64,000 bases of DNA from Verrucomicrobiota bacterium. Its GTDB lineage: Bacteria; Verrucomicrobiota; Verrucomicrobiia; Limisphaerales; Pedosphaeraceae. The translations under genes and the position numbers were made by a program. The stretch is from assembly GCA_021325145.1 (NCBI GenBank), contig JAJPHR010000077.1:62001-126000 (forward strand), in the 5' to 3' direction. This document shows, one piece after another, positions 44,891-52,372 of this stretch (positions are counted from its first letter, which is position 1; the number at the start of each line of letters is the position of its first letter). The notes under the pieces are model-generated. The model saw nothing but the letters and a program-made list of their open reading frames with translations, had not been told where the DNA came from and made no database searches.

Positions 44891-46537
44891 CTACCCCCTG
44901 ACCCACCTCAGCATTTCCACGATCTTCGGCGGCTGCCCGGTACGCAGAATCCCGATGCGGAAAATCTTCCCGGCCATCCACAAAACGCCCACCGTGCTGG
45001 CGACCAGCAACACCAGCGTGCCGATCAAATCGATCAAGGGCGGATCGGCTGCGGCGCGATTCATCATGGTGAACGGGGTGTAGATTGGCACCCACGAAAG
45101 CAATCGCGCCACAACGCCATTCGGATCGGTCGGGATGTAAGTCATGGTCAGCAGTGGCACCATCATAATCATCGTGATGATGCCCATGTAACTTTGCGCT
45201 TCCTTGAGCGTGTTGCAGACGCTGCCGAGCGACAGGATCAACCCCGCGTACAGCAGGTAGCCCAACAGAAAATAGAGGGAAAACAGGGGGAGCAAATTGG
45301 ACGTTTTCAGCACCGCCAGCAATTGCCCGGCAACATCCGACACGCCGCCCGCCTTCCAGCTCAGAATGCCAAACAAAGACAGCATCCAGGCGGTAATCAG
45401 GGTCAATCCGACCGCCGCGATGCCGAACAGCTTGCCCATCATCAGTTCTCCCGGCGTCACCGAGGAAAGCAAAACTTCGATGATGCGGTTGGATTTTTCC
45501 TCGATGATGTTGCCCAGCAGCATCTGCGTGACGCTGAAAATCGCCACCCAAAGCAAATAGACAAATCCGCTGGGCGCCCATTGTTTTAGCTTGTCGCCCA
45601 GGTTGACCGTTTCCTGGCCGGCCTCCTTCTTTGGGTTGAGGCTGGCGAATGGAGCATAAGTGTGCTCGACCTCCCGAATCACCGCGGCATCCATGCCGCG
45701 CGCCAAATATTCGCGGCGGCGAATTTCGCCATTCACCGCCCGCTCAGCCTCGTCCTTCAAACCAGCCCCGCCCTCCGCTACATTCGCAGACCAGTATTCA
45801 ATGGCTGGGCCGCGGCTCTGCGCGGAAGGCGATCCAGCGCCGGGCCGCACCACTTTCTGCTCAATATCCCGCGGAATAAGAATGGCAGCGCTCAACTCCA
45901 CCGCGCGGCCATCCACCTCGACTTTCTTTTGCCCGCGCAAATAAGGCTTCAACTCCCGCCCCAACACCGCCAGGTCCAAATTACTGCTGCTCGTAGCAGC
46001 CGAGGCAACGAGGCTCAAACCCTTCCCGTCCGATGCGTCCTCGTTTCCCCCGATGCCAACCGGCAACGGCACCCGCACAAACCGCCGTCTCGGCTCGCTG
46101 AACGCCGGCGCGCCCGGTTTCAACCAGGGCTTCAGTTGCTTCAAAACATTTTCTGCGCCGCCGTGGTTAATGAAGGTTTCCAGCGCCTGGGCGTTTTGCT
46201 CGTTTATCTCGTCCAATTCCGCCGGCAAATTCAACTCGCGTTTCGCCCCGGCTGATCTCACGGACCGCGTCACGTTCCGGGCGGCATACTCCCTCAGCGC
46301 TTCGAGCACCCGCTGCTGATGGGCTTTTTCCAGGGCCGACTCAATCAGCTTCTCGAACCTCCCGGATTCGTCCACCAAAACGAAAGCGCGAATCGGCGCG
46401 ACTTTTTCCGTCAGCCAAACCGGCACCTGAATCATCAGGAAGATCACGATCGGAAAAGTTAAAAGGCCAATCCAAAACCCCTTGGTGCGGGCATTCTCCA
46501 CATACTCACGCCGGGCAACTAAAGCTGTGTATTTCAT
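44891..46537 (-). CDS. ABC-2 type transporter permease (NatB-like)
   Basis: A 548-residue integral membrane protein. One helix at the N-terminus (GFWIGLLTFPIVIFLMI) is followed by a large extracytoplasmic domain of about 280 residues. A C-terminal group of about five or six helices includes FVYLLWVAIFSVTQMLLGNIIEEKSNRIIEVLLSS (the ABC-2 EExS signature region), LFGIAAVGLTLITAWML, LLGYLLYAGLILSLGS and LIGTLVLLVASTVGVLWMAGK. It is the NatB/YhaP form seen with NatA-type ATPases that export ions or small peptides. Its start overlaps the ATPase gene by four bases, so the pair is translationally coupled. Confidence 0.9.
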   Translation of the reverse strand: MKYTALVARREYVENARTKGFWIGLLTFPIVIFLMIQVPVWLTEKVAPIRAFVLVDESGRFEKLIESALEKAHQQRVLEALREYAARNVTRSVRSAGAKRELNLPAELDEINEQNAQALETFINHGGAENVLKQLKPWLKPGAPAFSEPRRRFVRVPLPVGIGGNEDASDGKGLSLVASAATSSSNLDLAVLGRELKPYLRGQKKVEVDGRAVELSAAILIPRDIEQKVVRPGAGSPSAQSRGPAIEYWSANVAEGGAGLKDEAERAVNGEIRRREYLARGMDAAVIREVEHTYAPFASLNPKKEAGQETVNLGDKLKQWAPSGFVYLLWVAIFSVTQMLLGNIIEEKSNRIIEVLLSSVTPGELMMGKLFGIAAVGLTLITAWMLSLFGILSWKAGGVSDVAGQLLAVLKTSNLLPLFSLYFLLGYLLYAGLILSLGSVCNTLKEAQSYMGIITMIMMVPLLTMTYIPTDPNGVVARLLSWVPIYTPFTMMNRAAADPPLIDLIGTLVLLVASTVGVLWMAGKIFRIGILRTGQPPKIVEMLRWVRG

Positions 46538-47487
46538 CTGAACCCCGCCTCCTTTGCTTCCGGTCCCACCAATTGCACGAACACTTCATGCAACGTGGGC
46601 TCGGACTGGTTGAAACTGTGCAACCGAATTCTTTGTTCAAAACAAAACTGCAGGATCGATTGCGGGTCCGCGTTCTCCCGCAACTGCAATTCCCATTGTG
46701 CCGCGCCGTTCGTTTGCATGGCTCCGTTGGCCTTGTCCACCGGGCGGACCGACAGCACGTCGCTCCGCCCGCGCACCGGCGCGATGTCGTCCTGCGTTTC
46801 GATGCGGACCCGCCGGGGAATGATTCGTTTCGCCTCGGGAATCGTGCCGTCAAAAATCTTTTTACCCCTAGCCATCAGCACGATGCGGTCGCACAACCGC
46901 TCGGCGTGCTGCATCACGTGAGTGGAAAAGAGCACCGTGCGGTTTCGACTGGTCATGTCGCGGATGATTTCCTCCATCACCTGCTGGTTGACCGGATCGA
47001 GCCCCGAGAACGGTTCATCCAGGATGACGAATTCCGGGTCATGCGCGATGGCCGCCAGCATTTGCACCTTTTGCCCCATGCCCTTGGAGAGCGCGTCCGT
47101 GGGCTTGATGGCGAAATCCTTCAAGCCGTAGCGTTCCAGCAATTCGTACGCGCGTTGTTTTGCCGCCTTGCGGCTCAGGCCTTTCAACGTGGCAAAGTAC
47201 GCGATCACCGACCACGTTTTCATCTTTTTGTACAGCCCCTTTTCCTCGGGCAGATAGCCGATGCGATGCCGCACTTCCAGCGCTGATGGCCGGCCCAGCA
47301 CGGTGATCGTCCCGCTGGTCGGCTTGATGATGTCCAGAATCATCCGCAGCGTCGTCGTCTTGCCCGCTCCGTTCGGGCCCAGAAAACCGCAGATGGTTCC
47401 TGCCGCCAGGCTGAAGCTCACCTCGTCCACCGCCTTGAACGCGCCGTAGTACTTCGTAACGTTCTGCAACTCGAGCATCGCGTTCAT
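46534..47487 (-). CDS. ABC transporter ATP-binding protein (NatA-like)
   Basis: A 317-residue ATPase. Walker A is GPNGAGKTT, the Q-loop region follows YLPEEKGLY, the signature motif is LSKGMGQKV (LSKGM replaces LSGGQ), and Walker B is FVILDEPFSGLDP with a downstream His in STHVM. The C-terminal 100 residues form an accessory domain. This arrangement, LSKGMGQKVQ with a NatA-type tail, is common in NatAB-like exporters. Start: of three in-frame ATGs, 47487 has AGGAG seven bases upstream and best fits translation; 47493 is too close to it. Cotranscribed with the permease and probably with the regulator upstream. Confidence 0.93.
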   Translation of the reverse strand: MNAMLELQNVTKYYGAFKAVDEVSFSLAAGTICGFLGPNGAGKTTTLRMILDIIKPTSGTITVLGRPSALEVRHRIGYLPEEKGLYKKMKTWSVIAYFATLKGLSRKAAKQRAYELLERYGLKDFAIKPTDALSKGMGQKVQMLAAIAHDPEFVILDEPFSGLDPVNQQVMEEIIRDMTSRNRTVLFSTHVMQHAERLCDRIVLMARGKKIFDGTIPEAKRIIPRRVRIETQDDIAPVRGRSDVLSVRPVDKANGAMQTNGAAQWELQLRENADPQSILQFCFEQRIRLHSFNQSEPTLHEVFVQLVGPEAKEAGFR

Positions 47488-47500
47488 ATTCATTCTCCTT

Positions 47501-48190
47501 TCAGGCCGGCATCTCGAATCGATACCCGATGTCCCGGATCGTTTGGATGAACACAGGTTTCCGCGGGTCCGATTCAATCTTGCTGCGGAGCGTGGTTACG
47601 CATCGGTCCACGCTGCGGTCGGTCACAATCACCTCCTGGCCCCACACCGCATCCAGGATGCTGTCCCGCGTCAGGGCGCGGCCCGCGCGCTTCACGAAAA
47701 ACTCCAACAATCCAAACTCCTTGCCGGTTAATTCGATCTCCACACCCCGTTTGAACAGCTTGTGCGCCACCAGGTCAAGCCGATAATCCCCGAACGCATA
47801 CGCGGCGTTCTCCGGCCCTTGACGTCGGAGAAACGCCTTCACGCGCGCCAGCAACTCCCGGATGCTGAACGGCTTGGTGACGTAATCATCCGCGCCGAGT
47901 TCCAACCCGCGGACCACGTCGTCTTCCTGCCCTTTGGCCGTCAGCATGATAATGGGCATGTCCAGGTGTTTAGACCGGGCAGCGCGACAAATCTCATACC
48001 CGTTCACCTTCGGCAGCATCAGATCGAGCAAAAGCAAATCCGGCGGTTCCTTCAACACCGCGTCCAACCCGCGCTGCCCGTCACTCGCCGTACGCACGGC
48101 GTACCCTTGCGTCTCGAAGTTGTCTTTCAACCCGCGCAACAACGCCGCATCATCCTCAATAATCAGAATGGTTTTCGGACCGTTATGCAT
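47501..48190 (-). CDS. OmpR/PhoB-family response regulator
   Basis: A 229-residue regulator. The receiver domain has the acidic IIEDD, Asp56 in DLLLLDLMLPKVNG, and YVTKPFSIREL with the conserved Lys. The C-terminal winged helix binds DNA (LTGKEFGLLEFFVKRAGRALTRDSILDAVWG ... TLRSKIESDPRKPVFIQTIRDIGYRFE). It is 13 bp upstream of the ABC ATPase gene and should control this cluster. An in-frame extension upstream to 48388 is translated only from repeat sequence, so the ATG at 48190 was chosen. It is separated from its likely kinase by a roughly 340-bp hairpin block. Confidence 0.94.
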   Translation of the reverse strand: MHNGPKTILIIEDDAALLRGLKDNFETQGYAVRTASDGQRGLDAVLKEPPDLLLLDLMLPKVNGYEICRAARSKHLDMPIIMLTAKGQEDDVVRGLELGADDYVTKPFSIRELLARVKAFLRRQGPENAAYAFGDYRLDLVAHKLFKRGVEIELTGKEFGLLEFFVKRAGRALTRDSILDAVWGQEVIVTDRSVDRCVTTLRSKIESDPRKPVFIQTIRDIGYRFEMPA

Positions 48191-48280
48191 AAACTCTTGC
48201 GGTTGTACGACGCGGGCCCAGGAAACGCATCGCGCAAGCGGAGCGAAATCGCCGTCGCGCAGCAACGTCACGATGGTAGT

Positions 48281-48474
48281 CGTGGGTTTTAACCCACGGG
48301 AAACACGTTCCGGAACGCCCTGCGTCGCGGAGCGACGCTTGAAGCCAATCCAACCAAGGCCCGCCCAAGCTGCTCTGGCATGGTTCAACCGTCGCTCCGC
48401 GACGGAGGCAACCGGGGATATCGACCACCGTGGGTTGAAAACCCACGGCTACCTTCGATGGTCGCTCCGCGACC
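48281..48474. repeat. Cluster of five short hairpins from two motif types
   Basis: Between the sensor kinase and its regulator lie hairpins CGTGGGTT-TT-AACCCACG (48281-48298), GCGTCGC-GGA-GCGACGC (48322-48338), CCGTCGC-TCC-GCGACGG (48389-48405), CCGTGGGT-TGAAA-ACCCACGG (48428-48448) and GGTCGC-TCC-GCGACC (48460-48474). Two motif kinds, GTGGGTT and GTCGC, alternate and partly mirror each other, so the whole block folds back on itself. Short GTCGCTCCGCGAC and GTGGGTTxxAACCCAC hairpins look like dispersed repeats. Confidence 0.7.
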
Positions 48475-48529
48475 GACTGCGGCTCACAGACTCGCGCTCC
48501 TGCGCTGGCGCTAAAGGCACACCATCGTT

Positions 48530-50485
48530 TCATGTTCCATCCTCCTTTGGATCGCTCCCCGCCGCGGGCAGAGTGATCGTAAACGTGCTGCCACGCCCCG
48601 GTTCGCTCTCGACCTGTATATTTCCACGGTGCGCCTCCACGACAAATTTCACGATGCTCAATCCCAGTCCACAGCCGCCGCCGCTTCGGGACAGGCGCTG
48701 ATCCACCTGGTAAAATCGTTTGAAAATCCGTTTGGTATCGCGCGGCGACAACCCAATCCCGTTATCCCGCACCGCAAAGCAAACGCTGCCGTCCACGGCA
48801 CTGGCCGCCAGCGTGATCTGTTTGTCCTCTCCGGAATACTTCCAGGCGTTTTCCAGCAGATTCAACAAGGCCGTTACCATTGCATCGGCGTCTGCCATCA
48901 CGGACGGCAAGTTCGGCGCAATGTTCACCTCGAACCGGCAGCCAGGCGGTTGAAACCGTTCCCGCACCGCGCCAGCGGCCGATTCGGCAATTGACGCGGC
49001 GGAGGTCTCGTTAAAATCGAATGCGTATTTGTTGCGCTCGATCCGCGAAAAAGTCAGGAAGTTGTCAATCAACCGGCTGAGCCGGACGTTTTCCTTGGCA
49101 ATCAATTGCAGGTATTCGCGCGCGGTTTGTTCATGCAACGGTTGCGAGTTCAAGAGCGTATCGACCAGCAGCCGCATGGAGGAAAGTGGCGTCTTCAATT
49201 CATGAGTCACGTTGGCAACGAGATCGTTTCGGAGTTGAGTCAATGCCACCTGGCGTCGCACGAGCCGCAACGCAAACGCGGCCAATACCGACACAACCCC
49301 AACCACCAGCACGCCAATCCAAACATACGAAGCCACCCGCTGGCTCGTCGCCGCGTCAAACAACCGTTGGTCCTTCAACGAAAGCGCCAGCCGCCAGTTC
49401 GGCAGCTTCGGCCCCAATGGGAGGGACAAAAGCGCGCCCTCGCGTTCCCGGCCCGGAACCAGTGGATCGACACGCACGTCCGCCGGCAAAGTTGGGGACA
49501 TAGTCGCGGCCCTTAACCGGGCGACCAGGCTTTCCGTCTGGTGCAAGGTCACCACCCGGCCACTTTCGGAGGCAAATTGCCAGACGCCCGGAAGTCTGGT
49601 AGGGCGCAAAGTCGGTTCTGCTGGTTGGAGAGCCTGGGCTTCGACCACTGCCGCCGCCAGATCCTCCGCCATCAAGGTGGAAAACTGGACGCGATCCGGA
49701 AATAGCCGCAGCAACTCGTGCATGACGAAGCGTCGTTGCGGCGCGGAGAGGCCCGGGGTTTCATAATCCACCAACTCCGCCTTCAACCGATCGAGCGGCG
49801 GTTCAACTTTTTCAGGCGCTGAACCTTTCAACAATTCGAGCGCCATCAATTGAGCGTTGGGCGCCACGAGCCTGCCCTCAAAATCGGTCGCGGTTCGGAA
49901 CCTCGCTTCCGACAGCGGGCCCAGGAGCAGCGAGATGGCCGCTTCTTTTTGCCCGGCCCTAACCAGGCAGCGCGCCTGGGCTTGCAAGGCCCGGGCGGCA
50001 AGATCCACATTCGTCGCACCCTCGCCGATTCGGGCGAACTCGCCGGCTGCATTGGTTGGATCGATGAACTCCACCCGTTCCGCCTGGGCCCAGGCGGCAT
50101 CGCGGACTTCGTGCTTTGGTTGTGGCGGCAGGTCCGGATAGGCAATCTTCCCGGCGGCGTCGAAGCAAATCAAGGCGTCCGCTGAACCGGCACGCACTTG
50201 TTGCGCGAACAGCATCGCCGCCGGGATTATTTTCGCCTCCGCGTCCAACTCCGCGGCGTTCGTTTTCCAACGGGCTTCCAACTGCTCCTGCGCCAGCGTC
50301 AAATGCCCGCGATACGCATCCACCAGCTTCTGTCGCACCGCCAGCCGCTCATTTTGCACTGCCTGGTTCATGAACCAGAGCAGGCAAATCGATGGCGCCA
50401 GCACCACCAGCGCCAGCAGCAACACCAGCCAGGACTCGTTCGAACGGCCTGAAAGGATGGACAATTTTCGCAGGATGGTTCTCAT
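48530..50485 (-). CDS. Membrane sensor histidine kinase
   Basis: A 651-residue kinase. The first membrane helix is at residues 18-40 (WLVLLLALVVLAPSICLLW) and the second near 395-415 (YVWIGVLVVGVVSVLAAFAL), enclosing an extracytoplasmic sensor of about 350 residues rich in Leu/Arg/Ala helices. The catalytic part has His428 in ANVTHELKTPLSSM, NLLENAWKYSGEDK, DNGIGLS and GCGLGLSIVK. It is the natural partner of the OmpR-type regulator downstream, and the ABC-exporter genes beyond could be its target, as in detoxification operons. Upstream lies the TPR/DUF3108-like gene and a terminator. Confidence 0.92.
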   Translation of the reverse strand: MRTILRKLSILSGRSNESWLVLLLALVVLAPSICLLWFMNQAVQNERLAVRQKLVDAYRGHLTLAQEQLEARWKTNAAELDAEAKIIPAAMLFAQQVRAGSADALICFDAAGKIAYPDLPPQPKHEVRDAAWAQAERVEFIDPTNAAGEFARIGEGATNVDLAARALQAQARCLVRAGQKEAAISLLLGPLSEARFRTATDFEGRLVAPNAQLMALELLKGSAPEKVEPPLDRLKAELVDYETPGLSAPQRRFVMHELLRLFPDRVQFSTLMAEDLAAAVVEAQALQPAEPTLRPTRLPGVWQFASESGRVVTLHQTESLVARLRAATMSPTLPADVRVDPLVPGREREGALLSLPLGPKLPNWRLALSLKDQRLFDAATSQRVASYVWIGVLVVGVVSVLAAFALRLVRRQVALTQLRNDLVANVTHELKTPLSSMRLLVDTLLNSQPLHEQTAREYLQLIAKENVRLSRLIDNFLTFSRIERNKYAFDFNETSAASIAESAAGAVRERFQPPGCRFEVNIAPNLPSVMADADAMVTALLNLLENAWKYSGEDKQITLAASAVDGSVCFAVRDNGIGLSPRDTKRIFKRFYQVDQRLSRSGGGCGLGLSIVKFVVEAHRGNIQVESEPGRGSTFTITLPAAGSDPKEDGT

Positions 50486-50518
50486 TGCCGGTCGCTACGG
50501 CAACGGCAAGCAGAAGCA

Positions 50519-50544
50519 CCCGCGCGCAGAGAAGTGCGCGCGGG
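50519..50544 (-). terminator. Terminator-like hairpin
   Basis: CCCGCGCGCA pairs perfectly with TGCGCGCGGG around the 6-base loop GAGAAG. It lies between the end of the TPR gene (50586) and the kinase start (50485) and may end the TPR transcript. No long T-run follows on the minus strand. Confidence 0.5.
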
Positions 50545-50585
50545 TCGCGTGAACAAATGCTCACCGTTGAAAGGCATCGTGCGAC

Positions 50586-52052
50586 TTAGTTCGTTTTAAA
50601 GGAATCCACCAGAGCATCGAATTTCGGCTTGAACGCGTCAAAATCCTTCGCATCGATCAGCGTGTGAAGGTCGACGCCATTGGTGCCGTTGAAGCTGAAC
50701 ACGGCATAGGCAACCTTCTTGTCCTTGCCATCCACAAAATCGCTGATGACACTCAAGGCCGGTTGACCACTCACAGTCCGTTCCTGCCAGCTATCGGGGC
50801 GGACTTTAAGATCTTTCATGCCGTTTTCCGGGTCGGCGATTTCCGAATCCGCCCAGTCGCGCAATGATTTCCTCTGCTCGGGCTTGAACTTGTCCGGGGA
50901 GCCGACGACCACCTGGGTATTCGCCAGCGCGTCGGGATCGAGAAGCGTGATCTCGGACTTGGAATTTTCCGTCCTCTTCGCCGCCAGGAAGAAGTTCCAA
51001 TCCGATGGCGAGCAAAGTGAGAAGTGATATTGGGCATCCTGATAGCACACCGGCTCTCCGGCCTTGCGCTGCGTGACTTCCGCCAATTCCACCACGATGC
51101 CTTCGGCTTCGAACTTGACGAGATAACGGTGTGGATCAGTCGAATACCAGAAAGTCTGATGGATATTCAATTCAGCCTTGTAACACTCGAAAGTTCCTGC
51201 TGGAACTTCCACCTTCTCGACGGCCGTGACTTCCAGCTTCACTGGAACTACCGAGCCGCCGGCCAGGCTGGAAAGGAACCGCAAATCCGTTTTGTAACCA
51301 CTGGCCAGCGGGAGGCGGCGCATCAATGGGAACGCTTCCTCATTGTCGAAGACCGCACCGGTTAAATCCATGTTCTTGGTCCCGTCCTTCCCTTTCGTTT
51401 TTATCTCCGCGTGCCCGGGAAGATACGTCGTGTCGGCTTCGCCGATCATCGTGTGTTTCCAAAAGCTGTGCGTCGGGCTGAACGTGTCTGCGTCCACTTC
51501 CACGCGGCTGACGGCTTGCACGCCGGCAAACGTGTGGCGGGTCAGCCGCCAGATTTTGTGGCCGTTGGTTTCGGCGGCATTTACCGAACACGTGATCAAC
51601 CCGATCTTGAATCCGTTTGGCAGCTTGATATCCATCCGCTGTTCTTCCCCATCGGCCCACGGCGCGGGCAACAGAACGGTTGTGCCGGCCAGGTATTCCT
51701 GCGCGCGCGCGACCAGGTCCTTTTGGTCGGGATAATCCTTCACCAACTTGTCGAAAGCTGCCGTCGCGTTCGTGTAATCCTTCCTCTTGTAATAACAAAC
51801 GCCCAGATGGTATTGCGCCTGCGCGGCCACGGCCTGGCTGCTTTTCGCATCCGCCACCACTTGCTGGTAAAGTTGGAGCGCGCTGTCCAAGTCGCCCTTG
51901 GTTTCCTCCGAATAGATGCCTTGCTCCAGAACTTCGGAAAGCGAAGCCGCCGGAACAACCGTTGCGATCCCGAGGGACCCGATGAGAGAGAGGAGGAGAA
52001 CCGCTGCCTTGGTCCTGCCCGCCAATACCGAAAAGGAGTGTTTCGTTTTCAT
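50586..52052 (-). CDS. Exported TPR and DUF3108-like protein
   Basis: A 488-residue protein with a signal peptide (LLLSLIGSLGIATVVPAAS, near residue 36). The N-terminal third holds tetratricopeptide-like helices (DLDSALQLYQQVVADAKSSQAVAAQAQYHLGVCYYKRKDYTNATAAFDKLVKDYPDQ), the YbgF/outer-membrane TPR style. The middle third (GFKIGLITCSVNAAETNGHKIWRLTRHTFAG ... VEVPAGTFECYKAELNI) resembles the lipocalin-like DUF3108 family. The C-terminal part matches no family I know. It is upstream of the kinase and could be part of the same envelope-response unit. The ATG at 52052 was preferred to a TTG two codons upstream. Confidence 0.75.
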   Translation of the reverse strand: MKTKHSFSVLAGRTKAAVLLLSLIGSLGIATVVPAASLSEVLEQGIYSEETKGDLDSALQLYQQVVADAKSSQAVAAQAQYHLGVCYYKRKDYTNATAAFDKLVKDYPDQKDLVARAQEYLAGTTVLLPAPWADGEEQRMDIKLPNGFKIGLITCSVNAAETNGHKIWRLTRHTFAGVQAVSRVEVDADTFSPTHSFWKHTMIGEADTTYLPGHAEIKTKGKDGTKNMDLTGAVFDNEEAFPLMRRLPLASGYKTDLRFLSSLAGGSVVPVKLEVTAVEKVEVPAGTFECYKAELNIHQTFWYSTDPHRYLVKFEAEGIVVELAEVTQRKAGEPVCYQDAQYHFSLCSPSDWNFFLAAKRTENSKSEITLLDPDALANTQVVVGSPDKFKPEQRKSLRDWADSEIADPENGMKDLKVRPDSWQERTVSGQPALSVISDFVDGKDKKVAYAVFSFNGTNGVDLHTLIDAKDFDAFKPKFDALVDSFKTN

Positions 52053-52225
52053 GGGCAAAAAGCTAGGGCACGATTATTACCGCCGTATTACCGCCGTGTC
52101 CTTTCTTTGTCACCTGGAAAAGGTCTTTAACTGGTGCTGAGGCCCAGAGCAAAGGGGAATTGGACAGGGTTGGGGAGCGAGCGGTCTGAGGGATTAAGAT
52201 CGTCAGGATTTGGATGAAAAGAACC

Positions 52226-52360
52226 TTTGGGACGGGTTTGGGACGGCTCGAAAGTAAGGAAACCCAATGTTTACCGGCCTTGGGACGGGTGGGACGGATC
52301 CAGAGGAGGGTATATAATAAAACACCAACATCAAGCTCCAAAATCTGGATTTTGGGACGG
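52226..52360 (+). repeat. Five direct copies of a TGGGACGG-type motif
   Basis: TTTGGGACGG occurs at 52226-52235, 52237-52246 and 52351-52360, with the related TTGGGACGG at 52280-52288 and GTGGGACGG at 52289-52297. All point the same way, in a 135-bp stretch that is otherwise AT-richer and contains GGATTAAGATCGTCAGGATT, a sequence style of dispersed intergenic repeats. It could be a cluster of protein-binding sites upstream of the TPR gene or simple repeat debris. Confidence 0.5.
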
Positions 52361-52372
52361 TTGACTGTACCT

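Noticed and set aside
47501..48388. Longer form of the OmpR-type regulator starting at 48388
   Set aside because: The extra 66 codons are translated from the hairpin repeat block; the receiver domain starts at 48190.
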